Positions 7,188 through 13,855 of a DNA stretch of 16,923 bases are shown here, in pieces (positions within the stretch are counted from its first letter, which is position 1; every line of letters starts with the position of its first letter). The DNA lies in the NCBI GenBank assembly GCA_900757905.1, contig CAAEPN010000049.1:1-16923 (forward strand). The letters are read 5' to 3'. The stretch is from Clostridia bacterium. Lineage in GTDB: Bacteria > Bacillota > Clostridia > Oscillospirales > CAG-382. The notes under the pieces are model-generated. The model did not search any database and had not been told where the DNA came from. It saw nothing but the letters and a program-made list of their open reading frames with translations. Both the position numbers and the translations under genes were made by a program.

Positions 7188-7961
7188 TCACTTTTTTAAG
7201 AAAGGCAGCTCCGGCAAAACGTTTTGCTGTATCAGTTTGCGAAGCATTTCGGCAAACCCCAACGGGTCGCGGATTTGATACTGCATATGTTCATACCCCT
7301 CAAAAACCGGATAGTTTCCCAGCGGATAGGCTTTCATGACCGCGTCGCGGTATTTATAATGCTCCTCCGCGCTGCCAAATGCAAAGTACGTATTTTTCTG
7401 CACCTCTTGCGCAAGCGGCGGAAACGGCTTGTCCTCCAAGCTGTCCGACAGCTGACGGCGCAGGTTCCCGTATCTTAGCGCCTTACCGGCGGCGATGAAA
7501 TAGGGCTTGATAGCGTCGTCATCGCACCACAAAATTTTTTTGAGCGTGCCGCCCTTTGACAGATACAGGCTTTTTATGGCAAAATACAAAAACGGCGTCA
7601 TAAACCGGCGTGTTGCTTTCCCGATCCGGGCAAATTGTCCGCCGTCAAAGAAAACATGCCCGACCGGCCGCTTTGTCTGCGACAAAAACGCCATGGCTAA
7701 ATCCGCGCCAATGGACGAAGCAACGACACAGGCAAGGTCTTTTACGTTTTCCTTTTGCAGAAAATCCTCGATCTGCCGCACTTCATCCGCTTTGCTAAGA
7801 TACTTTTGTCCCTCACAGTAAACCGTGGAGGTCGGTAAGATACAAAAATAGGAGTCTTTCAGATACTGCGCCACCGGTTTGCTGCTCGCGCCGGTCACAC
7901 CCATGGCATGAAAGAACAAAATGGCTGGGTTCTGCCGGTCGCCCAAGGTCTCAAATAACAT
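7188..7961 (-). CDS. Alpha/beta-hydrolase-fold protein
   Basis: A 257-residue alpha/beta hydrolase, last gene of the four-gene operon. The fold is shown by the strand-turn FFHAMG near residue 18 (oxyanion region), a nucleophile elbow ASSIG with S83 as the likely nucleophile, a possible acid in the FFDGG turn or near residue 200, and a late histidine H225 in YEHMQY. The elbow has Ala where GxSxG has Gly, which is tolerated in this superfamily. It has no signal peptide, so it should be cytosolic. Translation starts at the ATG after a GGAGG site that overlaps the stop of the membrane-protein gene, 15 bases away. The substrate cannot be read from sequence; an esterase or lactonase role in the operon's pathway is plausible. 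Confidence 0.75.
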   Translation of the reverse strand: MLFETLGDRQNPAILFFHAMGVTGASSKPVAQYLKDSYFCILPTSTVYCEGQKYLSKADEVRQIEDFLQKENVKDLACVVASSIGADLAMAFLSQTKRPVGHVFFDGGQFARIGKATRRFMTPFLYFAIKSLYLSKGGTLKKILWCDDDAIKPYFIAAGKALRYGNLRRQLSDSLEDKPFPPLAQEVQKNTYFAFGSAEEHYKYRDAVMKAYPLGNYPVFEGYEHMQYQIRDPLGFAEMLRKLIQQNVLPELPFLKK

Positions 7962-7976
7962 CGTACCGCCCTCCGC

Positions 7977-8477
7977 TTAACGGATAAAGAGTAACATGAC
8001 CGCCGACAACACCACCGAAATAACCGCCATGCCGACCGTGCCGGCTATCCATTTCCGGCGCTTGTCCGAAGACGTAATATACGGCTTCAGATCCTCTGTT
8101 CCCGGAATCGTCCATGCGTTCGTGTGCCCGACCAAAAATTCATCGATCAAAAAGCGGTCAGTCAGATTCATGACCGAAAGGATCACAAACATCTGCCAAA
8201 ACCCGGAAAGAAAGCCTCTTGCACCGTTTACCGCATACACACAAATAAGCACATAGGCGATATAGCCGGGAATACAGAACGATTTGAAAAGTACGCTGTT
8301 GCGCTTAATCTTTTCGTGCGTCGTAAGTCCTGACTTTACACATCGCTCCTGCACTGCGGCGCTGTATAAATGTACTACGCGCACAGCGCCCTTTCGGATG
8401 CTGACAGCGCAGATCAGAATAAGCAAAGCGCCGAGCCCGACACCCTCCAAAACCGTTTTTAAAATCAGTTCACTCAT
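7977..8477 (-). CDS. Four-helix integral membrane protein of unknown function
   Basis: A 166-residue hydrophobic protein that I do not recognise as a named family. Four membrane segments are visible at about residues 8-27, 67-84, 88-104 and 144-165. A basic loop lies between the first two helices, and a polar stretch (residues 105-143) with RFLIDEFLVGHTNAW lies between the third and fourth. Its start overlaps the stop of the reductase gene in an ATGA arrangement (8474-8477), and its GGAGGG ribosome site lies inside that gene, so the two are translationally coupled. The coupling suggests a shared function with the neighbouring enzymes. Confidence 0.7.
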   Translation of the reverse strand: MSELILKTVLEGVGLGALLILICAVSIRKGAVRVVHLYSAAVQERCVKSGLTTHEKIKRNSVLFKSFCIPGYIAYVLICVYAVNGARGFLSGFWQMFVILSVMNLTDRFLIDEFLVGHTNAWTIPGTEDLKPYITSSDKRRKWIAGTVGMAVISVVLSAVMLLFIR

Positions 8478-9400
8478 TTTAAATACCCTCCGGCCTCTTT
8501 TTCAAGCGTTTTCCATACCGGGTATTGCGCACCGGTTTCGTCAAAAAATGTTTTCAGATCCCGGTTCAACGCACTCATTTCTTCGACCGCATTCATGGCA
8601 TGGTCGGAAGCGCATATCTTCCCGAGACTTGTCGCACACATCAGCTTAAAGAAGCGAAAACAGGTCTTTCGGTATGCGGCGCTTTCAAAATCCTTATCCG
8701 CTTTCGGCAGGATTTTGTGTCCGGCGTTTCTTATGGCACGGTATCCCTCAATATTGGCGTCAATCAGCCGGTTCAGATAGGCGTCGTCCTTTTTGACCTT
8801 CTTCAGGTCGCCCTCGGTTTTATAGCAGGCAAACGCGGCCGGAAGCACGAACGCGGCATGGCATAAAAGATAATCGCCCATATTCGGCTCGTAAAATACT
8901 TTGTATTTCGTCCCGGCAAATATCTGTCGGGTTAGTTCTTCGCCCGACGGCGCTCCGCAAAGTTTGCCAATCGTGATCTTATGCAAATCGACGGAAATTA
9001 CCCGGTCACGCTCCCGGTGGCCTGCCGAGCTTGCGAAAGCAAACAGCACGTTTTTCTCCGGCAAGCCGGCAGCAAGCTCTGCCGCACGCACATTGTTGCC
9101 GACAAAAACGATATTTTTTGTTTTGTTGGCACGCAACACGTCGATGACTGCTTCAAGCTGTGTGTAACGCACAACGACGAAAATCACATCATAAACCTCC
9201 TCTTCCTTTAGCTCGGTCACCACCGGAACACGGCAGACCGATGTGCGAAAAGAAAATTTATTCTTTATCCGAAGCCCGTTTTCCTGTATTTCTTGCGCCC
9301 ACTTTCCGCGTGCGAGCAGGGTTACGTCCTTTCCGGCGCGAAACAGATCGTTTGCAAGATTGCAGCCAAGCACTCCTGCGCCAAATACCAGAATTTTCAT
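8474..9400 (-). CDS. Ketopantoate reductase-like NAD(P)-dependent oxidoreductase
   Basis: A 308-residue protein of the ApbA/PanE fold. The N-terminal Rossmann glycine motif is G7-A-G9-V-L-G12 in ILVFGAGVLG, and a C-terminal helical domain occupies about residues 175-305. I start at the ATG at 9400, after an AGAGGT site and 4 bases past the methyltransferase stop; the longer reading frame adds residues before the Rossmann strand that do not belong to the fold. Many Firmicute paralogues of this kind are not pantothenate enzymes, and the setting beside a methyltransferase and hydrolase argues for reduction of another 2-oxo acid or ketone. No panB or panC is nearby, so I do not give the panE name. 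Confidence 0.8.
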   Translation of the reverse strand: MKILVFGAGVLGCNLANDLFRAGKDVTLLARGKWAQEIQENGLRIKNKFSFRTSVCRVPVVTELKEEEVYDVIFVVVRYTQLEAVIDVLRANKTKNIVFVGNNVRAAELAAGLPEKNVLFAFASSAGHRERDRVISVDLHKITIGKLCGAPSGEELTRQIFAGTKYKVFYEPNMGDYLLCHAAFVLPAAFACYKTEGDLKKVKKDDAYLNRLIDANIEGYRAIRNAGHKILPKADKDFESAAYRKTCFRFFKLMCATSLGKICASDHAMNAVEEMSALNRDLKTFFDETGAQYPVWKTLEKEAGGYLK

Positions 9401-9404
9401 ATTC

Positions 9405-10193
9405 TTACCTCTTTTCCAAAACCACGATCTTGTTGGAAATATTCCGGACAAACGGGATTTTTTCAAGCAGCCTGTAGACCGGCATAAAGGCCGCCATGCC
9501 CTCGGTCAAAGAATGCTCGGAAGCAAACCGGAACTCCGGCAAAAGCTCGGCAAGCGCTTTTCCGCTCCCAATGCCCCATGTGAATTTGGCGTGGCTTCCC
9601 TCAATGGACTTTTCTTTAAACCGTTTGACCACCATGGGATTCATAATTTCGGCAAATACCGTCGCTTTTTCAAACCGCGCGGAAATCACCGCAAATATGC
9701 GTTTGACCTCCGCTTCGGATAAGTACATAGTCAGTCCCTCGATAATCACCAGCGCCGGTTTGCCGAGTTCCGTAATTCTACCGCCCCAATCGTCCATGGC
9801 TGACATGGCAATTTGTGAGATGACACCGTCCTCCGGCAACAGCCTTTGGCGCACGGCAATCGTCTCCGGCAAGTCAAGATTGTACCAATGCGAATACCCA
9901 CTCATGCGATAGCACCTTGTATCAAGGCCGCACGCGATATTCACCACTGCCGCACCGGAATTTCGCTCAAGCCATGCTTTCGTCAGACGATCAAGCACGA
10001 CCGTTCGGGCAATAACGCCATTATGCATGGCAAAATCCCTATCTGCAAGAGAAAAATCATAATCCAGTCTGCCGACAAGCTCCTCAGCTTTCCGGTCATA
10101 GATCGCACAGCGTCCGGCGCTCTCCTTGGCACGGGCATAAAGCGTTTGCAGCATGGTTTCGGGCACACCGGAAAGTCGGATCTTTTCGTTCAT
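9405..10193 (-). CDS. Class I SAM-dependent methyltransferase, LCM/PPM1 family
   Basis: A 262-residue methyltransferase of the leucine carboxyl methyltransferase-like family (PF04072 type). Characteristic features are VNIACGLDTR near residues 84-93 (the SAM-binding loop, usually LGAGLDTR), NLDLPE with D107 (the acidic residue expected to hold the SAM ribose), and EGLTMYL at 152-158. In bacteria this family methylates small molecules, including polyketide-type substrates, and the eukaryotic members methylate the C-terminus of PP2A. It is the first gene of the operon and follows a GGAGGA ribosome site. It lies at the end of a structured leader of about 136 bases that starts from a strong promoter. 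The actual substrate is unknown. Confidence 0.82.
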   Translation of the reverse strand: MNEKIRLSGVPETMLQTLYARAKESAGRCAIYDRKAEELVGRLDYDFSLADRDFAMHNGVIARTVVLDRLTKAWLERNSGAAVVNIACGLDTRCYRMSGYSHWYNLDLPETIAVRQRLLPEDGVISQIAMSAMDDWGGRITELGKPALVIIEGLTMYLSEAEVKRIFAVISARFEKATVFAEIMNPMVVKRFKEKSIEGSHAKFTWGIGSGKALAELLPEFRFASEHSLTEGMAAFMPVYRLLEKIPFVRNISNKIVVLEKR

Positions 10194-10221
10194 ATCGCAT
10201 TCCTCCGTAACGGTCGATAGT

Positions 10222-10272
10222 GGTTAGTTTCCACTAACCAAATTGCTTTGGAAAAGCCGCCTTGCGGCAGCT
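10222..10272 (-). promoter_or_regulatory. Structured RNA leader motif, copy 1 (two hairpins)
   Basis: The minus-strand leader contains hairpin 1 (AGCUGCC, GCAA loop, GGCGGCU; 10272-10255), a 15-nt linker with UUUCCAAAGCA (10254-10240) and hairpin 2 (GGUUAGU, GGAA loop, ACUAACC; 10239-10222). It ends 28 nt before the methyltransferase ATG. The same layout with the same spacing recurs at 12155-12205. Read as DNA, hairpin 2 is also a perfect 8-bp inverted repeat (10221-10240) that could be a repressor operator, but the shared GNRA loop in hairpin 1 and the wobble changes favour RNA. Confidence 0.6.
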
Positions 10273-10335
10273 TCACTCTTTCAATGTCAATCCTGTAAAA
10301 GCAATTTCCCATATAATATCAGTTTGTTCGGTCAT

Positions 10336-10364
10336 ATTATAGCACACTGCTTTTGGCTTTTCAA
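10336..10364 (-). promoter_or_regulatory. Sigma-A promoter of the methyltransferase operon
   Basis: Minus strand TTGAAA (10359-10364), a 17-base spacer and TATAAT (10336-10341) with a TGC extended -10. Transcription from near 10329 gives a leader of about 136 nt before the ATG at 10193, unusually long for this window. Confidence 0.8.
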
Positions 10365-10409
10365 TAGAAATCCGGAATTTTTAATTGCGAAAATCCGCAT
10401 TTTAGAAAA

Positions 10410-10440
10410 GGGTTCATCTGTTTGTGGAACAGATGAACCC
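10410..10440 (-). terminator. Terminator of the 240-residue exported protein gene
   Basis: A 13-bp perfect stem (GGGTTCATCTGTT with AACAGATGAACCC, 5-nt loop), followed on the minus strand by CTTTTC. It lies 32 bases past the stop of the gene starting at 11195. Confidence 0.85.
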
Positions 10441-10472
10441 CGGTTTTGGATTAAAAAGTGTTACTTGCTCTT

Positions 10473-11195
10473 TTAACTTGCTTCTGAGGTCGAAACGAAT
10501 TTGGAATAACGGTTAAGCAGCGTGTCGAAATCTTCTCTGGCAAGATCAGCGTCCGGCTTTTGATAAAACGAATCCGTTTTCATAATTAATCCGATTTGTT
10601 CCGCATATTTCCACGTAAGCGACAAGTCGATGAATGTTTCGTCTGCTTTTATGCCGCGTACCATAAAGGCTACACATTCAGAAACGGTAACCACATCGTA
10701 TCCCCAAAAATACAACTTATCATCATACGGTATAAAAAATTCTTCCGGTATTTCATTTCCTTGCTGATCAATAAAAATACGTGCTTTCCGATTATATGTA
10801 AATAGTGTTTCTCTTGTGTATCCTCGTTCTTTGCGTAACTGTTTCCATATTTTTTCATTCTTATCATTTAGTTTTTGCGCCTCTATTTTTGTGTAATATC
10901 TTCCGTAAGCAATGCCATTGAAGCTTGCTACTTCGACATATCCATCTTCAAGGTCAGTCATATATCCATGACGAACATCCTTCATCGGAAAAAAGTCGAA
11001 ACTATAGTAAAATGTTGTCACTTGTTTTTGTGCCTCTTCCTCATAACCAAGTAACTGCATAACATCCATTAAGCAGGATATTCTGGATACAGAAACATTT
11101 TCAGTACCTAATGTATCGGAATAGACGGTTGAAGACAGCAACAGCATTGCCAATAACACCGGCGTCCATTTGACTTTATGAAATAACTCTTTCAT
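10473..11195 (-). CDS. Exported protein with degenerate SLH-like segments
   Basis: A 240-residue protein with a clear signal peptide (charged start, hydrophobic core at about residues 12-24, cleavage near VYS-DT). The mature part has two stretches that look like eroded S-layer-homology modules. One is VSVSRISCLMDVM through EVASFNGIAYG (about residues 34-97). The other is VTVSECVAF through REDFDTLLNRY (about residues 169-230). I see no catalytic motif. It starts at an ATG after GGAGG. Its sequence is visibly more AT-rich than the operon to the left, which may mean separate ancestry. Two better-preserved SLH proteins lie 3-5 kb to the right. The SLH relation is an inference from spacing and hydrophobic pattern. 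Confidence 0.6.
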   Translation of the reverse strand: MKELFHKVKWTPVLLAMLLLSSTVYSDTLGTENVSVSRISCLMDVMQLLGYEEEAQKQVTTFYYSFDFFPMKDVRHGYMTDLEDGYVEVASFNGIAYGRYYTKIEAQKLNDKNEKIWKQLRKERGYTRETLFTYNRKARIFIDQQGNEIPEEFFIPYDDKLYFWGYDVVTVSECVAFMVRGIKADETFIDLSLTWKYAEQIGLIMKTDSFYQKPDADLAREDFDTLLNRYSKFVSTSEAS

Positions 11196-11292
11196 TTACT
11201 TTTCCTCCTATTGTTTAGTAACGAAATCTTAAGGGTAACAGATGTGCCGTCCAATGTGAAATATTCGCTGTTGCATTATTGTGATTTGGTTA

Positions 11293-11763
11293 TTAAATCC
11301 CGGTCGTTATGTCAATTTGAGACACATTATCATTCTCATCAAATTTAAACCAAACCCAGGTATCTCCCTCAATAATTCCAAATTCATCATTGGGTAAGTC
11401 TTTGATTTTACGTATATGCCTATAAACACTTTCTATCTTTTTTCGTGATGTACCTACACCAATTTTCCAAATTCCGAATTTATATTGATCACCAGTAATT
11501 GAAACACATTCAAGCGCACCGGTTTCAAGTTGTGAGCCAAATTTTATTGTCAGCCCATCATAACATAGAATCCAATTTTGGTCATCGTTTTGTTCAACAC
11601 TCAAAGGCTCGCCTTTATTCTGAACAATACTATCATAAAGATGACTTTGTCCTATCCCCAGTTTTGAAAAATAATTGGTTTGGTAAACCAACGGGTGAAA
11701 GCAAAAATATATCGATACTACGATCAATATAATAATTGCTATAATAAAATAGTATTTTTTCAT
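11293..11763 (-). CDS. Small membrane-anchored protein, possible immunity protein
   Basis: A 156-residue protein that I do not recognise by name. It has one N-terminal membrane segment (about residues 4-22) followed by an extracytoplasmic domain with an apparent internal repeat: YFSKLGIGQSHLYDSIVQNKG and then FGIWKIGVGTSRKKIESVY. This resembles tandem SmpA/BamE-like or beta-lactamase-inhibitor-like modules. I chose the ATG at 11763 because the AAAGGA site is 10 bases upstream; the in-frame GTG at 11772 is too close to it. It lies 14 bases downstream of an open frame that looks like a toxin tail, an order typical of toxin and immunity pairs. It is AT-rich, consistent with transfer. Function unproven. 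Confidence 0.6.
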   Translation of the reverse strand: MKKYYFIIAIIILIVVSIYFCFHPLVYQTNYFSKLGIGQSHLYDSIVQNKGEPLSVEQNDDQNWILCYDGLTIKFGSQLETGALECVSITGDQYKFGIWKIGVGTSRKKIESVYRHIRKIKDLPNDEFGIIEGDTWVWFKFDENDNVSQIDITTGI

Positions 11764-11777
11764 ATATATCACTTCCT

Positions 11778-11900
11778 TTAATTCGCCGATATTTTTGTAT
11801 TTGGATAGTAACCATATGGTTTATATTCACCATTGTAATATGTTTTTTTCCCAAGAGGTTTTCTTCCTGGCTTTTCCGCGTTAAAAAGCAAACATATTAT
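11778..11900 (-). pseudogene. Relic C-terminal tail of a lost gene, perhaps a polymorphic toxin
   Basis: An open frame of 40 codons on the minus strand ends 14 bases before the small membrane-anchored protein. Its last 34 residues read like a protein C-terminus rich in Gly, Tyr, Lys and Pro (EKPGRKPLGKKTYYNGEY, then KPYGYYPNTKISAN). It has no plausible start with a ribosome site, and a stop lies just upstream. A strong promoter reads into it. The composition resembles the tails of Rhs/WapA-type toxins that precede an immunity gene. That identification is an inference, but the coding character looks real. Confidence 0.4.
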
Positions 11901-11926
11901 TTAAAAAATATAACGTTTTCAACAGA

Positions 11927-11955
11927 ATTATAGCACGAGATTTTCCAAATGTCAA
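11927..11955 (-). promoter_or_regulatory. Consensus sigma-A promoter upstream of the relic and the 156-residue gene
   Basis: Minus strand TTGACA (11950-11955), a 17-base spacer and TATAAT (11927-11932) with TGC before the -10. It should start transcription near 11920, through the relic frame and into the gene starting at 11763. Confidence 0.8.
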
Positions 11956-12104
11956 GCCTGAAGCATTCTAAATCATTGCACTATTTATAATGTTCCATGA
12001 ACGCTTTATCGGAGTGTATATTGTATGCCCAAAGGGCAAGGATTCTGATTCTTTGTCAGACAGGTATCCTACAAATTTCTTTGGCGGATAATTCGGATTC
12101 CTAC

Positions 12105-12134
12105 TTGAAAAAAGAAACGCAGTATGGCTATAAT
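12105..12134 (+). promoter_or_regulatory. Orphan plus-strand promoter before RNA motif copy 2
   Basis: TTGAAA (12105-12110), an 18-base spacer and TATAAT (12129-12134). It points right, but the next genes are on the minus strand, so it has no protein-coding target. The RNA motif begins about 14 nt after the predicted start. Confidence 0.55.
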
Positions 12135-12154
12135 ATTGTTCGCATAAAAACCGG

Positions 12155-12205
12155 AGCTGCTGTGAGGCGGCTTTTCAAAAGCACGCAGGTTAGTGTTTGC
12201 TAACT
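12155..12205 (+). ncRNA. Structured RNA motif, copy 2 (orphan)
   Basis: Hairpin 1 is AGCUGCU, GUGA loop, GGCGGCU (12155-12172). The 15-nt linker contains UUUCAAAAGCA (12173-12187). Hairpin 2 is GGUUAGU, GUUU loop, GCUAACU (12188-12205). Every element has the same length as in the copy at 10222-10272; 38 of 51 positions are identical, and every stem difference is a G-U versus Watson-Crick exchange. It follows a promoter but precedes no plus-strand gene, so it may be a leader whose gene was lost or a free-standing RNA. The rest of 11956-12270 shows no convincing coding sequence; a further hairpin (CCGGA/TCCGG, 12250-12263) follows. Confidence 0.55.
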
Positions 12206-12270
12206 CACAAGACACAAAGCCATATAAAAGCTGCTGCCGCAAGCTTTACCGGACACATCCGGCTATAAAA

Positions 12271-12300
12271 AACACGCCGCCCGATATAGGGCGGTGTGTT
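12271..12300 (-). terminator. Terminator of the ATPase fragment gene
   Basis: A 12-bp stem (12271-12282 with 12289-12300, one G-T pair, GATATA loop) is followed on the minus strand by TTTTTTAT. It starts 18 bases past the ATPase stop. Its survival suggests that this is the authentic 3' end of the original transport operon. Confidence 0.88.
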
Positions 12301-12317
12301 CCGTTGAGTTGAGTAAT

Positions 12318-13031
12318 TTATGCGTCTATGCGGAAAAAGCGGCGTATTTTATCCGCTCCTGCGGCATTCATCGGGTAAGTTTCCTTTATGCTTCCGCTCT
12401 CAAGATGAATGATGTCGGTACAGCATTCGCAGATAAGCTCCGGGGCGTGCGTAATGACATATACGGTCTTTCCGCTTTTGCGAAGCGTCTTCAGAAGCTC
12501 CGCCACCTCCATCATATGCCGGTAATCCAAGCCGCTTGTCGGCTCGTCCAAAAATATTACGGGACGTTCGGCAGAGACGGCAGAGGCGATTGCCAGCCTT
12601 TGCTTCTGACCGCCCGAAAGTGAGGCAGGATGACGGTCGGAAAGGGCTGCAAGGTCAAGTCCTTCAAGAATTTTTGCGGCTTGCTTTTCGTCCTCTTCAG
12701 CCATGCTGATAAGCACCTCATCGAGAACGCTTTCGGTAAACAGCTGATGCCCGACATCCTGCATAACCATGTAGCATTTGTTGAGCCGTTCCCGCGCACA
12801 GTAAGACGTGCCGTCCACCGTGACTGTCCCACAGCGCTTTTCATGGCCGCAGAAACAGCGTGAAAAGGTGCTTTTTCCTGCTCCGTTATGACCTATGATG
12901 CCGATGATTCCTCCGTAGGGAATATCTGCGGAAGTAATTTTAAGCGTTTCAGGAGCGTTTTTATAGGCAAAACGGAAATCGGAAAGCCGAGCCGAAGTCG
13001 GTGAAGGCATTGTCCTTTCATCGAAGGTCAA
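12318..13031 (-). pseudogene. C-terminal half of an ECF-type tandem ABC ATPase, 5' truncated
   Basis: A 237-residue frame with a full nucleotide-binding domain: Walker A GHNGAGKST (47-55), Q-loop Q91, signature LSGGQ (138-142), Walker B VIFLDE ending at E163, and switch H195. The run VMQDVGHQLFTESVLDEV is typical of energy-coupling-factor vitamin-transporter ATPases, in particular the second half of tandem ATPases of about 480 residues. Here the first half is missing: the frame opens with a TTG at 13031 and an ATG at 13010 without a well-placed ribosome site, and a phage gene fragment abuts. No EcfT or substrate-binding subunit is nearby. The domain itself is undamaged, so a residual product cannot be excluded, but transport function is unlikely. 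Confidence 0.7.
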
Positions 13032-13540
13032 GGCAGATAAAGACTAAAAGCCAATTCGTTTTCATCGGTCAACACGATCTTAAAACCAATGTTGTTTTCT
13101 TCGCAAAGACCCTTAATAACGTCATAAATACAGTTTCCAGTATACTGGTGATCAATCTTTAAGTTTGTAATTTTAGGATCCGCAGAAGGAATAAAAATAA
13201 AATTGTCAATTTTTCTGTCAGAAATGGCCGATGAGATAATATTCTCATTTAACATCTTTTGAATCGCATTTTGAAGATTGCCACTAAAAATACGCTGTTC
13301 CCAGATAATACGCCGTTCTAAAATAGACTCTAATGATCTGCCTGTAACGATAAGATGAGCGCCTTCTTCTGTATCAGCGTTAATCTTTATGTTTTCGATA
13401 ATCATACAATGTTCTGAATCCTCTAACCAAAGATAGTAGTCCTCTTTTAAGTACGTTAGGAGTTGAGGGTCCATGGCGAAATAAAGTTCAAAGTCGCCAT
13501 ACGAATTATAACGGTCAACCCAGAGTAGGGAGGCCGCGCA
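13028..13540 (-). pseudogene. Fragment of siphophage ReqiPepy6 Gp37-like tail protein
   Basis: About 170 residues of a phage tail protein, beginning at SLLWVDRYNSYGDFELYF and running through YLWLEDSEHCMIIENIKI, HLIVTGRSLESILERR and CIYDVIKGLCEENNIGFKI. This matches the N-terminal domain of Gp37-like siphovirus proteins, which are normally about twice as long or more. The natural start (about 20 residues) is missing, because the frame near 13540 runs into an opposite-strand AraC fragment, and the C-terminal half is missing, because the frame ends at 13028 beside the ATPase fragment. No other phage gene is in the window, so this is an isolated relic. Confidence 0.7.
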
Positions 13541-13541
13541 A

Positions 13542-13781
13542 ATGTTATTCATCAGTGAACGGCAGCTCACGCGTATCATCCAAAAAAATTTCGGCATGTC
13601 CTTTCATGAGCTGATAACGGAATACCGTATTAAAACAGCTTGCCAGATGTTAAGCAATACGAAGCTTACCGCTGAAGCGGTCGGAAGTGCGGTCGGCTTT
13701 AACAACAAATCCGCCTTTTATACCGCATTGAAGAAAAAGGTCGGCGTAACGCCGTTGGAATACCGCAAAATGAATTTTTAG
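13542..13781 (+). pseudogene. C-terminal HTH fragment of an AraC-family regulator
   Basis: A frame of 79 residues covers most of an AraC DNA-binding domain. Part of the first helix-turn-helix is FISERQLTRIIQKNFG. The linker is FHELITEYRIKTACQML. The second helix-turn-helix is TAEAVGSAVGFNNKSAFYTALKKKVGVTPLEYR. The regulatory N-terminal domain and the start of the first HTH are missing; the break lies at about 13535-13545, where the phage fragment begins on the other strand. The ATG has a weak GGGAGG site 14 bases upstream inside the phage-derived sequence, so a truncated product is possible but probably not meaningful. Confidence 0.75.
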
Positions 13782-13855
13782 TCATTTAATTTTAAAAAAG
13801 TCCCTTTTACGAACTTGTAAAAGGAACTTTTCGCAATTTTATAAATTAAATGACT
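13780..13855 (+). terminator. Nested inverted repeat with terminator after the AraC fragment
   Basis: The inner hairpin (13799-13810 with 13817-13828, one C-A mismatch) is followed by TTTT and can terminate the plus strand. It is enclosed by a perfect 13-bp outer inverted repeat (AGTCATTTAATTT at 13780-13792 with AAATTAAATGACT at 13843-13855). The outer repeat begins in the AraC stop codon. Confidence 0.65.

Noticed and set aside
9401..9466. N-terminal extension of the reductase
   Set aside because: It would overlap the methyltransferase end and place 22 unrelated residues before the Rossmann strand. The ATG at 9400 with AGAGGT is better.
10221..10240. Perfect inverted repeat TGGTTAGT/ACTAACCA read as a repressor operator
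   Set aside because: It lies about 100 bases downstream of the promoter in the leader and forms hairpin 2 of the repeated RNA motif with a GGAA loop. An operator role is not excluded but explains less.
10281..10290. TTGACA on the minus strand as a second promoter of the methyltransferase operon
   Set aside because: No -10-like sequence lies 15-19 bases downstream; that position falls in the GC-rich hairpin 1.
11997..12203. A 68-codon plus-strand reading frame in the gap left of the ATPase fragment
   Set aside because: No ribosome site and no recognisable composition. It runs through the promoter and the first hairpins of RNA motif copy 2, so it is taken as non-coding.
12225..12248. A third possible copy of hairpin 1 (AAAGCTGCTGCCGCAAGCTTT)
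   Set aside because: It shares CTTGCGGCAGC with copy 1 on the opposite strand, but the stem has a bulge and neither linker nor hairpin 2 follows. It is probably an unrelated hairpin.
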